DNA of 64,000 nucleotides from Phaeacidiphilus oryzae TH49 (GTDB lineage: Bacteria; Actinomycetota; Actinomycetes; Streptomycetales; Streptomycetaceae). Where the stretch lies: NCBI RefSeq assembly GCF_000744815.1, contig NZ_JQMQ01000005.1, forward strand, positions 5,723,801 to 5,787,800, in the 5' to 3' direction. Below are positions 1 to 11,302 of the stretch, piece by piece; position 1 is the stretch's first letter; the number at the start of each line of letters is the position of its first letter. The position numbers and the translations under genes were made by a program. The notes beneath the pieces are model-generated. The model did no database searches. It saw only the letters and a list, made by a program, of their open reading frames with translations, and had not been told where the DNA came from.

Positions 1-287
1 CGCTCGACCCGGAGACCGCCGCGGCCAGCGCGGGCGTCCGCCAGGCCCAGATGATGCGCGCGGTGCTGCGCGGCTACCACCTCTCCTCCGAGACCGAGCA
101 GACCCACGCGGTGCGGCTGCTCGGCAGTGTCTTCCACGGATTCGTGAGCCTGGAGCTGGCGGGGGGCTTCAGCCACAGTGCGCCGGACTCGGAGGAGAGC
201 TGGTCGCGGGCGCTGGACGGCCTGGACGCACTGCTACGGGCCTGGCCCTGGCCGGAGCAGCGGCCCGACCGAACCCCTACCGACTGA
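1..287 (+). CDS. TetR-family regulator, C-terminal part
   Basis: An open frame runs in from before the window start (codons from base 3) and stops at 285-287, so only the last 94 or so residues are present. The visible part matches the ligand-binding C-terminal half of TetR repressors of the WHG type (motifs LLGSVFHGFVSLE and GGF, then an acidic alpha-helical end with LDALLRAW). The DNA-binding half lies outside the window. It ends 16 bases before the SGNH hydrolase gene and may be transcribed with it. The TetR assignment rests on C-terminal motifs only. Confidence 0.7.
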   Translation, partial: LDPETAAASAGVRQAQMMRAVLRGYHLSSETEQTHAVRLLGSVFHGFVSLELAGGFSHSAPDSEESWSRALDGLDALLRAWPWPEQRPDRTPTD

Positions 288-303
288 GACGGGAACGAGA
301 GAG

Positions 304-1494
304 ATGGCGACGGAGACCGAGACCCTGCGCGACACCCCCATCAGTGCCGAACTGGTCCGGGGCGCGGCCGAGTTGGAGCGGACCGCGCGCGGCGGCCTGC
401 TGCCGCACCGGCTGCCCGGCTGGGCGCGGGCGCAGTGCGCCGACGGGCAGCTGGCGATGGCCGAGTCGCAGCCCTCGGGCGTACGGCTGGCCTTCCGTAC
501 CGCCGCCACCGCGATAGAGCTGGACACCGTGCCGGTGAAGCGGGTCTATGCGGGCGCGCCGCAGCGGCCGGATGGGGTGTACGACCTGGTGGTGGACGGC
601 CGGCTGGCCGGGCAGGGAAGCGTCGCGGGCGGCGACACCGTACTGGTCGACCTGGCGGACGGCAGTGTCGAGCACAAGGCCGGTACGGCCGGCACGCTGC
701 GCTTCGAGGGGCTGCCGTCCGGGGCCAAGGACGTCGAGCTCTGGCTGCCGCACAACGAGACCACCGAACTGGTCGCCCTCCGTACGGACGCGCCGGTCGA
801 GCCGCTGCCCCCGGCGGGTGCGCTGGGCCGCAGGGTGTGGCTGCACCACGGGAGTTCGATCAGCCACGGCTCGGACGCGGCCAGCCCGACCGGCATCTGG
901 CCGGCGCTGGCGGCCGCCCGGGGTGGGGTGGAGCTGGTCAACCTCGGGCTGGGCGGCAGTGCCCTCCTCGACCCGTTCACCGCCCGGACCATCCGGGACG
1001 CGGAGGCGGACCTGATCAGCCTGAAGCTGGGGATCAACCTGGTCAACGCCGATCTGATGCGGCGCCGGGCGCTCGGCCCGGCCGTCCACGGATTCCTGGA
1101 CACCGTCCGGGAGGGGCATCCGGACGTGCCGCTGCTGGTGGTCTCCGCGCTGTACTGCCCGATCCACGAGGACACCCCCGGGCCGGCGGCCTTCGACATG
1201 ACGGCCTTGGCCGAGGGGCGGGTGAACTTCCGGGCGACGGGCGATCCGGCCGAGGTCCCGGCCGGCCGGCTGACCCTGAACGTGATCCGCGAGGAACTGG
1301 CCGCGGTGGTCGCTCAGCGCGCGGACACCGACCCCCACCTCCACTACCTGGACGGGCGGGAGCTCTACGGCGAGGCCGACTTCGCCGAGCTGCCGCTGCC
1401 GGACGGGCTGCACCCGGACGCGGCGGCCCACCGGCGGATCGGCGAGCGGTTCGCCGAGGCGGCCTTCGGCGCGGGCGGGGCGTTCGCGGGCTGA
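304..1494 (+). CDS. SGNH/GDSL hydrolase with SsfX3-like N-terminal domain
   Basis: 396 residues. Residues about 30-165 look like the beta-rich SsfX3 N-terminal domain, and residues 175-390 form an SGNH esterase/acyltransferase domain. The block I motif is HGSSISHG, with a Ser in place of the usual Asp of GDS; the nucleophile is probably Ser185. Block II is NLGLGGS, block III contains KLGINLVN, and Asp367/His370 in DGLHPD complete the triad. There is no signal peptide, so it should be cytoplasmic. I chose ATG 304 because GAACGAGAGAG lies just upstream; a longer in-frame start at 178 would overlap the preceding gene. The substrate is unknown; the family includes acyltransferases of polyketide tailoring as well as esterases. 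Confidence 0.8.
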   Translation: MATETETLRDTPISAELVRGAAELERTARGGLLPHRLPGWARAQCADGQLAMAESQPSGVRLAFRTAATAIELDTVPVKRVYAGAPQRPDGVYDLVVDGRLAGQGSVAGGDTVLVDLADGSVEHKAGTAGTLRFEGLPSGAKDVELWLPHNETTELVALRTDAPVEPLPPAGALGRRVWLHHGSSISHGSDAASPTGIWPALAAARGGVELVNLGLGGSALLDPFTARTIRDAEADLISLKLGINLVNADLMRRRALGPAVHGFLDTVREGHPDVPLLVVSALYCPIHEDTPGPAAFDMTALAEGRVNFRATGDPAEVPAGRLTLNVIREELAAVVAQRADTDPHLHYLDGRELYGEADFAELPLPDGLHPDAAAHRRIGERFAEAAFGAGGAFAG

Positions 1495-1545
1495 CGCGGG
1501 CTGACGCGGGCTGCCCGGGGGTGGGGCACGGGTTAGGGTGCGGGC

Positions 1546-2151
1546 ATGCTGAGAGTGGGACTCACAGGTGGAATCGGGGCCGGAAAGAGCGAGGTCTCCC
1601 GGCTGCTGGCCGGGCACGGGGCGGTGATCGTCGACGCGGACCTGATCGCGCGCGAGGTGGTCGAGCCCGGGACGCCCGGACTCGCCGCCGTGGTCGCCGA
1701 GTTCGGCGAGGGGGTGCTGCGCGCGGACGGCACCCTGGACCGGCCGAAGCTGGGCGCGGTCGTCTTCGCCGACAAGGAGAGGCTGGCCGCGCTGAACGCG
1801 ATCGTCCACCCGCTGGTGCGGGACCGCTCGGCCGAGTTGGAGGCCGCCGCCGGTCCGGACGACGTGCTGGTCAACGACGTCCCGCTGCTCGCGGAGAACG
1901 GGCTGCGGGACCTGTACGACCTGGTGGTCGTGGTGGACGCGGCCGACGGCACCCGGCTGCGGCGGCTGGTCGAGCTGCGCGGGATGGCGGAGTCCGAGGC
2001 GCGGGCCCGGATGGCCGCCCAGGCGAGCCGCGAGCAGCGGCTGGCCATCGCGGACATCGTGATCGACAACGACGGCCCGCTGGCGCGGCTGGCGCCGCGG
2101 GTCGCCGAGGTGTGGGACGAGCTGAAGAGCCGGGCGGCGAAGCGCGGGTGA
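1546..2151 (+). CDS. coaE: Dephospho-CoA kinase
   Basis: 201 residues, normal for the family. The enzyme phosphorylates the 3'-hydroxyl of dephospho-CoA, the last step of coenzyme A synthesis, in the cytoplasm. The Walker A motif GGIGAGKS is at residues 8-15. The [16 protein letters not shown] block and the [17 protein letters not shown] lid segment are typical. The start has no Shine-Dalgarno sequence: a TAGGGT -10 box at 1534-1539 ends 6 bases before the ATG, which suggests a leaderless transcript. The gene stands alone, convergent with the monooxygenase gene. Confidence 0.95.
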   Translation: MLRVGLTGGIGAGKSEVSRLLAGHGAVIVDADLIAREVVEPGTPGLAAVVAEFGEGVLRADGTLDRPKLGAVVFADKERLAALNAIVHPLVRDRSAELEAAAGPDDVLVNDVPLLAENGLRDLYDLVVVVDAADGTRLRRLVELRGMAESEARARMAAQASREQRLAIADIVIDNDGPLARLAPRVAEVWDELKSRAAKRG

Positions 2152-2152
2152 C

Positions 2153-2217
2153 GGGTCGGCCGGTCGGCCGGTCGGGTCGGCCGGCCGCCGGGTCGGGTCG
2201 GCCGGTCAACCGGCCGC
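2153..2217. repeat. GGTCGGCC-type short repeats between convergent genes
   Basis: The 54-base gap after coaE and the end of the convergent monooxygenase gene consist of repeated GGTCGGCC / GGTCGGGTCGG units. Several copies are self-complementary (GGCCGGCC-like) and could fold into hairpins, so a bidirectional terminator role is possible. There is no T-run. Confidence 0.5.
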
Positions 2218-3333
2218 CGGGGGACGCCAGTTCACCGTGGACGCGGCGGCCCTCGCCGCCACCGACATCGGGGTGGCGGCGATCGACAGATCCCGGAGGG
2301 CGGCGGTGAGGCGCCCGGACACCGCGACCATCCTGGCCACCCGCGCCGAGTTGCGGACGACGGCCGTGGTGCGGGGCAGCCGAGCCGCGGAGTACTCGGC
2401 GAGGGTGGACGACCGCGCCAGCACCACCGCGTCCTCGACGGCCTGGCAGGCGCCCTGGCCCTGGAACGGGGTCATGGCGTGGGCGGCGTCGCCGAGCAGG
2501 GCGGTGCGCCCGGAGTGGAAGGCCGGCAGCGGGTCGATCAGATGGTGGACGTCGCTGCGGGTGATCGCGGATTCCTCGGCGGCGTCCAGGAGTTGGGGGA
2601 TCGGGTCGCACCAGTCGCCGAACCGGCGCAGGAGTTCGGCCCGCTCGCCGTCGGGCGCGGCGCCGCCGGCGGGTGCCAGGGCGGCGGCGTAGAGGTAGAA
2701 CCGGCCGTCGGCGAGGGCGATCACGCCGGTGAGGGCCCCCCGGCCCCAGGTCTCGCCGAAGGGGACATCGGCGGGGGCGGCGGCGCGGGGGAGGACGGTC
2801 CGCCAGGTGGTGAAGCCGGAGTAGCGGGGACCCGGGTGGTCGGGGAAGAGAGCGCGGCGGGCCGCGGAGTGGATGCCGTCGGCGGCGACGACCAGGTCCG
2901 GGCCTCCGTCCTCGGCGGCCTCCTCGGGGGTGGGGGCGCTGCCCAGCCGGAGGACGCCGCCGGGGAGGCGGTCGGCGAGGAGGTCGAGCAGCTCCGCGCG
3001 GTGCAGCACCACGATCGGCTCGCCCAGTGCGGCGGCGAGCCTGCGGCCGTCCATCCGGGCCAGCCAGCGGCCGTCCGGCCGCCGGAGGCCGCCGTCGCCC
3101 TGCGGGACCGCGCGGGCGCGGACGTCCTTGCCGAGGGAGGGGTCGATCGCGTCCAGGGCCCGCAGGGCGTTGGGGGCGAGGCTGATGCCCGAGCCGACGG
3201 GGCGGAGGGACTCGGCCCGCTCGTGGACGGCGAGGACCCGGGTGCCGCGGGCGGCCAGCGCGAGGGCGGCGGTGAGGCCGCCGATTCCGCCGCCGACGAC
3301 GGTGGCGGTGCGGGCGGCGGTGCGGGGGACCAT
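2206..3333 (-). CDS. FAD-dependent monooxygenase (salicylate/PHBH-type)
   Basis: 375 residues. The N-terminal FAD-binding Rossmann motif is VVGGGIGGLTAALALAARG. A middle motif DLVVAADGIHSAARR is the DG motif of the class A flavoprotein hydroxylases, and the GD motif is LLGDAAHAMTPFQGQGACQAVEDA. These enzymes use NAD(P)H and O2 to hydroxylate small, usually aromatic, substrates. The ATG at 3331-3333 is preceded by AAAGGG. The gene is divergent from a TetR gene, and the gap between them carries two copies of an ACTACA-N2-TGTAGT-type palindrome, so repression by that TetR with release by the substrate or a related compound is likely (inference). The substrate is unknown. Confidence 0.88.
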   Translation of the reverse strand: MVPRTAARTATVVGGGIGGLTAALALAARGTRVLAVHERAESLRPVGSGISLAPNALRALDAIDPSLGKDVRARAVPQGDGGLRRPDGRWLARMDGRRLAAALGEPIVVLHRAELLDLLADRLPGGVLRLGSAPTPEEAAEDGGPDLVVAADGIHSAARRALFPDHPGPRYSGFTTWRTVLPRAAAPADVPFGETWGRGALTGVIALADGRFYLYAAALAPAGGAAPDGERAELLRRFGDWCDPIPQLLDAAEESAITRSDVHHLIDPLPAFHSGRTALLGDAAHAMTPFQGQGACQAVEDAVVLARSSTLAEYSAARLPRTTAVVRNSARVARMVAVSGRLTAALRDLSIAATPMSVAARAAASTVNWRPPAAG

Positions 3334-3346
3334 GAGGACCCTTTCG

Positions 3347-3360
3347 ACTACAGGTGTAGT
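3347..3360. promoter_or_regulatory. Operator copy 1 for the divergent TetR
   Basis: ACTACA-GG-TGTAGT, a perfect 6+2+6 palindrome 14 bases upstream of the monooxygenase start. A second copy with one arm mismatch lies 32 bases away. Confidence 0.7.
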
Positions 3361-3378
3361 GCTTCCGCTCCCGACGTT

Positions 3379-3392
3379 ACTACGCCTGTAGT
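3379..3392. promoter_or_regulatory. Operator copy 2 overlapping the tetR -10 box
   Basis: ACTACG-CC-TGTAGT repeats copy 1 with one mismatch in the left arm. It overlaps TAGTGT (3389-3394), a likely -10 box 7 bases before the tetR ATG, so binding here would block tetR's own promoter (autoregulation, inferred). Confidence 0.65.
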
Positions 3393-3401
3393 GTGAACGC
3401 C

Positions 3402-3983
3402 ATGAGCGGGAGTGAGAGGGCCGCGCTGATCGCGGACGCGGCGATCGCGCTGCTCGCCGAGCGGGGGCTGCGCGGGCTGACCCACCGCGCGGTGGACGAG
3501 GCGGCCGGACTGCCGCCCGGATCCACCTCCAACCACGCCCGGACGCGGGCCGCGCTGCTGGCGGCCGCGCTGGACCGGATCGCCGAGCTGGAGGCGGGGG
3601 AGTACGCGCCGCAGCCGGACGGCGGGTCGGCGGACCCGCGGGGGTTCCTGGTCGCGGTCGTGGCGGGCGGTCTGTGCGAGGCGCTGGGGCCGCGCGGCCG
3701 GGCGCTGACGCTGGCCCGGCTGGAACTGGCGCTGGAGGCCGGGCGGCGGCCGGAGCTACGGGCCCGGTACGACGCGTTGGGGGCCGGGTTCCGGGGGATG
3801 GCGGAGCGGTTGCTGTGCGCGGCGGGGGCGGCGGAGCCGGGGTGGGCGGCGGAGCGGTTGGTCGCCTGGTGCGACGGCGTGCTGTTCCACGCGGTGGCGG
3901 GAGCGGGCGCGGAGCGGGGGCGAAGCGAGGCATCCCTGCGGCAGGAGGTCGAGACGATGCTGACCGCGCTACTGGGCGCGTGA
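3402..3983 (+). CDS. TetR-family repressor of the divergent monooxygenase
   Basis: 193 residues. The N-terminal helix-turn-helix is recognisable (LIADAAIALLAERGLRGLTH, then VDEAAGLPPGSTSNH); the SNHARTRAALL segment resembles the PaaX/YxaF-like TetR group that starts directly with the HTH. The C-terminal two thirds are the helical ligand domain. I chose ATG 3402 although no Shine-Dalgarno is visible, because the -10 box at 3389-3394 implies a leaderless mRNA; a GTG at 3393 is in frame but lies inside the promoter. Target: the two palindromes in the shared intergenic region. Confidence 0.85.
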   Translation: MSGSERAALIADAAIALLAERGLRGLTHRAVDEAAGLPPGSTSNHARTRAALLAAALDRIAELEAGEYAPQPDGGSADPRGFLVAVVAGGLCEALGPRGRALTLARLELALEAGRRPELRARYDALGAGFRGMAERLLCAAGAAEPGWAAERLVAWCDGVLFHAVAGAGAERGRSEASLRQEVETMLTALLGA

Positions 3984-4009
3984 CCGCCGCCGAGCCCCGC
4001 CCCGGAAGG

Positions 4010-4028
4010 GGCCCCGCGGGGCCGTTTT
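4010..4028. terminator. Hairpin plus T-run between tetR and treZ
   Basis: GGCCCC-GC-GGGGCC followed by GTTTT. It lies between convergent tetR (+) and treZ (-). On the minus strand the hairpin is preceded rather than followed by the T-run, so it mainly terminates tetR. Confidence 0.6.
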
Positions 4029-4034
4029 CGGGTG

Positions 4035-5876
4035 CTAGGTGGTGTGGATGATCGCCGCGGAGAGTGGCGGCAGGTGGAGGGTCTGACCGCTCGGGGATGG
4101 GGACGGGGGCGGGTCGGCGGGGTAGTGGGCCAGGATCTCGGCCGTGCGGACCCTCTCTCCCAGGGGGACGGTTCGCGGTTCTTCGGAGAGGTTCACCGCT
4201 GTGCGGTAGGGGCCGCGGTGGAGGACCAGCCAGCGGCCGGCCTCGTCGTAGGCGACGGCCTCGGGCGGGAGGGGGGAGGCCAGCGGCGGGTGGGTGCGGC
4301 GGAGGGCGATCAGGGTGCGGTGCCAGGCGAGGAGGCTCGCATGCGGCTCCCGGTCGCGTTCGGCGCGGTCGAGGGTGGAGGCGGCGACGGTCTCCGGCGA
4401 CTGCGGGTCGGGGATCTCCTCCGCCGCCCAGCCGTGTTCGGCGAACTCGCGGCGGCGCCCGGTGCGTACCGCCTCGGCGAGCTCGGGGTCGGTGTGGTCG
4501 GTGAAGTACTGCCAGGGCGTGCCCGCGCCCCACTCCTCGCCCATGAAGAGCATGGGGGTGAAGGGCGAGGTGAGGAGGAGGGCGGCGCCCGCGGCGACCG
4601 CGCCCGGCGGCGCGAGCGCCGAGATCCGTTCGCCGAGGGCCCGGTTGCCGATCTGGTCGTGGGTCTGGAGGTAGCCGAGGAGGCGGTGGCGGGGCGTCAG
4701 CTCGCCCGGGGGCCGGCCGTGCCGGCGGCCGCGGAAGGTGGACCAGCAGCCGTCGTGGAGCCAGCCGCGGACCAGGACCCGGGCGACGGACTCCAGCGGG
4801 CCGCGGGGGAGTTCGGCCACCTCGGGGGAGGGCCCCGAGGGCCGGCCCGCGAAGTCGGCATAGTAGCCGCTCGACTCGCCGGTGAGGGCGGCGTGGAGGG
4901 CGTGGTGGTAGTCGTCGCTCCACTGCGCGGCCAGGCCGTAGCCGCCGGACTCGCGCGGGGTGATCAGCCGGGGGTCGTTGAGGTCGGACTCGGGGATCAG
5001 GAAGAGTGGGCGCTTGGTCGCCGTGGCGAGGGCGTCCACGGCGGCGGAGAGGTCCTCCAGGAAGTGGACGGCGCGGTCGTCGGCCAGGGCGTGGACGGCG
5101 TCCAGGCGGAGGCCGTCGATCCGGTAGTCCCGGAGCCAGGCCAGGGCGGAGCCGATGAGGTAGCCGCGGACCTCGTCGGAGCCGGGCGCGTCCAGGTTCA
5201 CCGCCGAGCCCCAGGGCGTCTGGTGACGGTCGGTCAGGTACGGGCCGAAGACCGGGAGGTGGTTGCCGGAGGGGCCGAAGTGGTTGTGGACCACGTCCAG
5301 CACCACGCCCAGGCCGAGCCGGTGGGCCGCGTCCACGAAGCGCTTCAGCCCGTCGGGGCCGCCGTACGGCTCGTGCACCGCCCAGGGGGCGACCCCGTCG
5401 TAGCCCCAGCCGTGCCGGCCGGGGAACGGGCAGATCGGCATCAACTCGACCAGGTCGATGCCGAGTTCGACCAGCTCAGGCAGATGGGCGGCGGCCGCGT
5501 CGAAGGTGCCCTCGGGGGTGAAGGTGCCGATGTGGAGCTCGTAGAGGACGCTGCCGGGGAGCGGGCGTGCCGTGGCCCGGGCGTCGGGGGCGGTCCAGCG
5601 GAAGGCGGAGTGGTCGACCAGCCGGGAGGGGCCGTCCGGGCCGTACGGCTGCCGGCGGCTGCGGGGGTCCGGGTGCGGCTCGCCGCCGTCCAGCCGGAAG
5701 GCGTAGTCGGAGCGGCCGGCCACGGCCGGGACCACCGCCTGCCACCAGCCGTCCCGGCCGGGGACGCGGGACATCGGGTGGCGGGTGCCGTCCACCTCCA
5801 CCTCGACCCGCTCCTTGGCCAGCGGCGCCCAGACCTCGAACGGGTGGGGGGAGGCGGGGTGGTGGCGGTCAGTCAT
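4035..5876 (-). CDS. treZ: Malto-oligosyltrehalose trehalohydrolase
   Basis: 613 residues, a GH13 enzyme that releases trehalose from the maltooligosyl trehalose made by TreY. Residues about 10-100 form the N-terminal beta domain (FEVWAPLAKERVEVEV). The GH13 regions are clear: VVLDVVHNHFGP, GLRLDAVHAL (nucleophile Asp), LIPESDLND (acid/base Glu) and YLQTHDQIGNRA. The TreZ-typical HGWGYDGVAPWAVHEPYGGP is present. ATG 5876 lies inside the last codons of treY (8-base overlap), so the two are translationally coupled. An open frame extends upstream into treY, but residues before this ATG are out-of-frame treY and not part of TreZ. Confidence 0.95.
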   Translation of the reverse strand: MTDRHHPASPHPFEVWAPLAKERVEVEVDGTRHPMSRVPGRDGWWQAVVPAVAGRSDYAFRLDGGEPHPDPRSRRQPYGPDGPSRLVDHSAFRWTAPDARATARPLPGSVLYELHIGTFTPEGTFDAAAAHLPELVELGIDLVELMPICPFPGRHGWGYDGVAPWAVHEPYGGPDGLKRFVDAAHRLGLGVVLDVVHNHFGPSGNHLPVFGPYLTDRHQTPWGSAVNLDAPGSDEVRGYLIGSALAWLRDYRIDGLRLDAVHALADDRAVHFLEDLSAAVDALATATKRPLFLIPESDLNDPRLITPRESGGYGLAAQWSDDYHHALHAALTGESSGYYADFAGRPSGPSPEVAELPRGPLESVARVLVRGWLHDGCWSTFRGRRHGRPPGELTPRHRLLGYLQTHDQIGNRALGERISALAPPGAVAAGAALLLTSPFTPMLFMGEEWGAGTPWQYFTDHTDPELAEAVRTGRRREFAEHGWAAEEIPDPQSPETVAASTLDRAERDREPHASLLAWHRTLIALRRTHPPLASPLPPEAVAYDEAGRWLVLHRGPYRTAVNLSEEPRTVPLGERVRTAEILAHYPADPPPSPSPSGQTLHLPPLSAAIIHTT

Positions 5877-8542
5877 CGCTGGGGCCCTCCTCCGCGGGGA
5901 CCGGGGCGAGGAGGGCGACGGGACGGTCGGCGAGGAGATCGGCCAGCGGCGTCTCGCCGGTGTGGAGGGAGGGGCCGGTGGACAGCAGGTCGGTCCAGCG
6001 ACCGGGCGGGAGGGGCAGGCTGGTCGGCCCCCAGCCGCCGGAGCGGAGGAGGCGGTAGGGGAGCCGGGTGGCGACGGTGATCGTGCGCAGCGCGGGCGGC
6101 CGCGGCGCGGGCTCCTCCGGGCTCTCCGCCGCCGGCTCGCGGAGGAATGCGAGGGCGTGCTCGGCCGCCGGCCCCCGGGCGGCCAGCGGGGTGTACGGGC
6201 CGGCGAAGACCTCGGGGTGGGCCCGGCGGAGCCGCAGCACCACCGCGGTGAGGTGGAGCTTCTCGGCGGCGAGCGGGTCGGTGCCGGGGCGGCGGCGGCC
6301 TCTGCGCCGGCCGCTGCGCCGGCGTCCGCCGCGCGGTCCGCGGCGAGACCTGCGGTGCGTTCGGCGGCGCGGACGGGCCCGTCCCGGTCCACCGCGGCCA
6401 GCCGCTCGGCGGCGGCCGCGAGGTCCACCGGTCGGCGGTTGTCCGGGTCGACCAGCGTCCGCAGCGGCTCCTCCGAGCCCTGGTAGAGGTCGGGCACGCC
6501 CGGCATGGTCAGGTGGAGGAGGGCCGCCGCCAGGGTGTTGGAGCGGGCGTACGGCTCCAGCGTGCGGACGAAGGCGGCCACCCGTTCGCTCCGCTCCGGG
6601 TCGGCCAGGGCGGCCCTGGCGTACGCCTCGACGGCGGCCTCGTACTCCTCGTCCGGCTCGGTCCAGGAGGTGCGGGTCTTGGCCTCGCGGGCGGCCTTGA
6701 GCACCGCCGCGACCAGCCGGTCGGCGTCGATCGGCCAGGCGGCGACGGCGGTCTGCCAGAGCTGCTCGGCCAGCTGCGGGTCCGGGGTGTCCTTGGACCA
6801 CTGGGTGAGCGCCGCGTCCCAGGCGTCCGGCAGCTCGGCGAGGACCGCGAGCCGGGCCCGGGCGTCCGCGCTGCGCTTGGTGTCGTGGGTGGACAGGGCC
6901 GTCATGCCGAACGGGTGCTCGTTCTGGGCGCGGGCGCAGAAGGCGTGGAAGCCCGCCGGGGCGAGCGCGGGGCGGGCCGGGTCACCGCCGACCTCGTTGG
7001 CGGAGAGCAGCGGGGTCCAGCGGTAGAAGGCGGTGTCCTCGATGCCCTTGGCGGCGACCGCGGCGGAGGTCTGGCCGAAGCGGGCGCAGAAGTCGTCCCT
7101 GGCCGGGCCGCGGCCGAGGGCCCCCAGCACCAGGGCGTGGAGGAAGTCCGCGGTCGGCTCGGCGTACGGGGCCGTGGCGGGGTCCTCGCGCAGCGCCTCC
7201 CGGGCCGCGTCCACGGCGGTGCGGACCCGCTCGGCGTCGGCGGGCGAGGGCTTCTCGCCCGGGACGACGTACGCCCGGTAGGCCGGGAAGCCGGCCAGGG
7301 CGGCGGCGACGGCCTCCCGCACCGCCCAGGGGGCGAGGTCGCGGGCCGCCGGGGACTCCGCGCCGACCTCCTCCGCGGCGCGCAGCGCGACCCGGGTCAG
7401 CCGGTCCACCTCGGCGGCGAGTTCACCGTGCGGGGTGAGGAGTTCGCGCTGTGATCCGCTCGCCGTGGCCCGGAAGTCGAGGTCCTCGCCGGCCCAGTCG
7501 CTCTCGCCGCCGCGGGCGGCGCTCAGCTCGGCGAGCCGGGCGGCGCCGGCCGGGTCGGTGAGCACCCCGCCGACGGCGCGCAGGGCGTCGTAGCCCGTGG
7601 TGCCGGCGCAGGGCCAGTCGGCGGGCAGCGTCTCGTCGCCGGTGAGGATCTTCTCGACGACCACGTAGGCCCCGCCGGTCCGCTCGGCCAGCCGGCGGAG
7701 GTAGCCGCGCGGGTCGGCCAGGCCGTCCGGATGGTCGATCCGGAACCCGTCCAGCACCCCCTCCCGGTGCAGCCGCAGCAGGACCTCGTGGGTCGCCGCG
7801 AACACCTCCTCCACCTCGACCCGGAGCGCGATCAGGTCGCTGACGGTGAAGAACCGGCGGTAGTTGAGCTCGCTGCGGCCGAGCCGCCACCAGGCCGGGC
7901 GGTACCACTGGCGGTCGATCAGCTCGGTGGCCGGGGCGCCCTCCCGCCAGGTGCCGGCGGCCAGCGGGAAGGTGTGGCCGTGCCAGTGGAGCTCGCCGGA
8001 GTCCGCGGAGTCGGCGGAGTCCGCCGGCGGAATCGTCCGGAAGGCCGCGTCCACCGCGGGGTCGCCCAGCCGGCCGCCGAGCACCGGCAGCAGGATCCGG
8101 CCGCCCTGGGCCTCCCAGTCCACGTCGAACCACTGCGCGAAGGGGGAGGCGGGGCCGTCCCGGAGGACCATCCAGAGCGGATGGTTCAGCCGCTGCGGCA
8201 CCGGGACCGCCATATGGTTCGGCACGGTGTCCGCGATGATCCCGAGGCCCCGCTCGTGGGCGGCCTCGGCCAGCTCGCGCAGGGCTTCCTCGCCGCCGAG
8301 CTGCTCGCTGATCCGGGTGTGGTCGACGGTGTCGTAGCCGTGGGTGGAGCCGGGGCGGCCTCCAGCAGCGGCGAGAGGTGGAGGTGCGAGACGCCGAGCC
8401 GGTCCAGGTACGGCAGGGCGGCGGCGGCGTCCCGCAGGGTGAAGTCGGGCTGGAGCTGCAATCGGTAGCTGGCGGTCGGCTGCGAACGGCCGGCGGGGCG
8501 GTGGTCGGGGCGGCGGGCGGCACGGCGGGCAGGAGAGCTCAC
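5869..8542 (-). CDS. treY: Maltooligosyl trehalose synthase, two apparent frameshifts
   Basis: TreY isomerises the terminal alpha-1,4 bond of maltodextrins to alpha,alpha-1,1. GTG 8542 (GGGAG upstream) begins [10 protein letters not shown], followed by TASYRLQLQPDFTLRDAAA. The reading frame must shift by one base near 8350-8355, where GCCCCGGCTCC reads on as GSTHGYDTVDHTRISEQLGG only if one G is added. It must shift again near 6283-6289, where GCCCCGGCACC leads into TDPLAAEKLHLTAVVLRLRR. With both corrections the protein is about 891 residues and complete, with family motifs VPNHMAVP, DGFRIDHPDGLADP, VVVEKILTGDE, KGIEDTAFYRW and TMPGVPDLYQGSE. Every domain is conserved, so sequence error is more likely than inactivation. 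Confidence 0.88.
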
Positions 8543-8619
8543 GCTCCCACGTCTACCCGCATCCGGTCGGCCGTACGAGCCGGAGGCGCCCGTACCGGCT
8601 AAGCCGGGCGCCCCGGGGG

Positions 8620-10799
<2,180 letters not shown>

Positions 10800-11302
10800 G
10801 GTCGTCTGCGTTCCCTTCCCTGCGCGGGTCCTCGCGGTCCCTCACGGCTCCTGGCGTTCCCTTGTGTTCCCTCGTGTGCCCTGCGGTTCCGCCGCCACCC
10901 CCATCCGGTCCTCCGCGGGGTCTCGCTCGGGCATCCTCGGGTTCGTCGAACGAAAGTCGGTACGGGCGGATCCTCCGGCATACTCGCGCAGTGGAGCGCC
11001 GATCTGACGGCCTTTCGCGACATCTTCGCCCGAACGGGTGTGCCGGAGGCGTGGCGGAGGGGCGCGAGGGGCCTACGATCGGCTGCGTCGCTTCGAGGGG
11101 GGAAGTAGGCTTGATCACCCGTCGTGGATGGTGATCATCTGACTTACCGTCGGATGCTCTCGTGGTTCGACGCTGCGTCAGGACCTCTGCCGCGCCGTCC
11201 GGTTGGCCCAGGGTGGTCGCGCGGTCACCGGACGGGCGGTGCGGGGGCCGGCGCGACGCACAAGTGGACATGGACAGCGGCAGTCGACGTGGAGCATGGG
11301 TG
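10800..11302. other. 503-base intergenic region between glgX and the SAV_2148 gene
   Basis: This is a divergent promoter region. The glgX side (10810-10890) has several GTTCCCT-like direct repeats and a GGGAAGGGAA stretch upstream of its ATG. The other side carries the TGATCACC/GGTGATCA inverted repeat at 11112-11137. I see no convincing gene; the short open frames here lack a start signal or family resemblance. Confidence 0.5.
11112..11137. promoter_or_regulatory. TGATCACC-N10-GGTGATCA inverted repeat
   Basis: Perfect 8-base arms with a 10-base spacer, 165 bases before the SAV_2148-family start. The size and spacing fit a dimeric regulator site or a small RNA hairpin. No regulator gene is adjacent. 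Confidence 0.45.

Noticed and set aside
2206-4923. A 905-residue extension of the monooxygenase upstream of 3333
   Set aside because: The extension would cross the operators and the opposite tetR gene, and it has an Arg/Pro-rich shadow composition.
4032-6080. A 682-residue plus-strand open frame opposite treZ
   Set aside because: Antisense shadow of treZ with no domain; the composition mirrors the codon bias of the true gene.
4035-8225. A single treY-treZ fusion protein
   Set aside because: The frame is continuous only because the second treY frameshift moves treY into the treZ frame. The separate treZ start and the treY stop at 5869 fit the usual two-gene layout.
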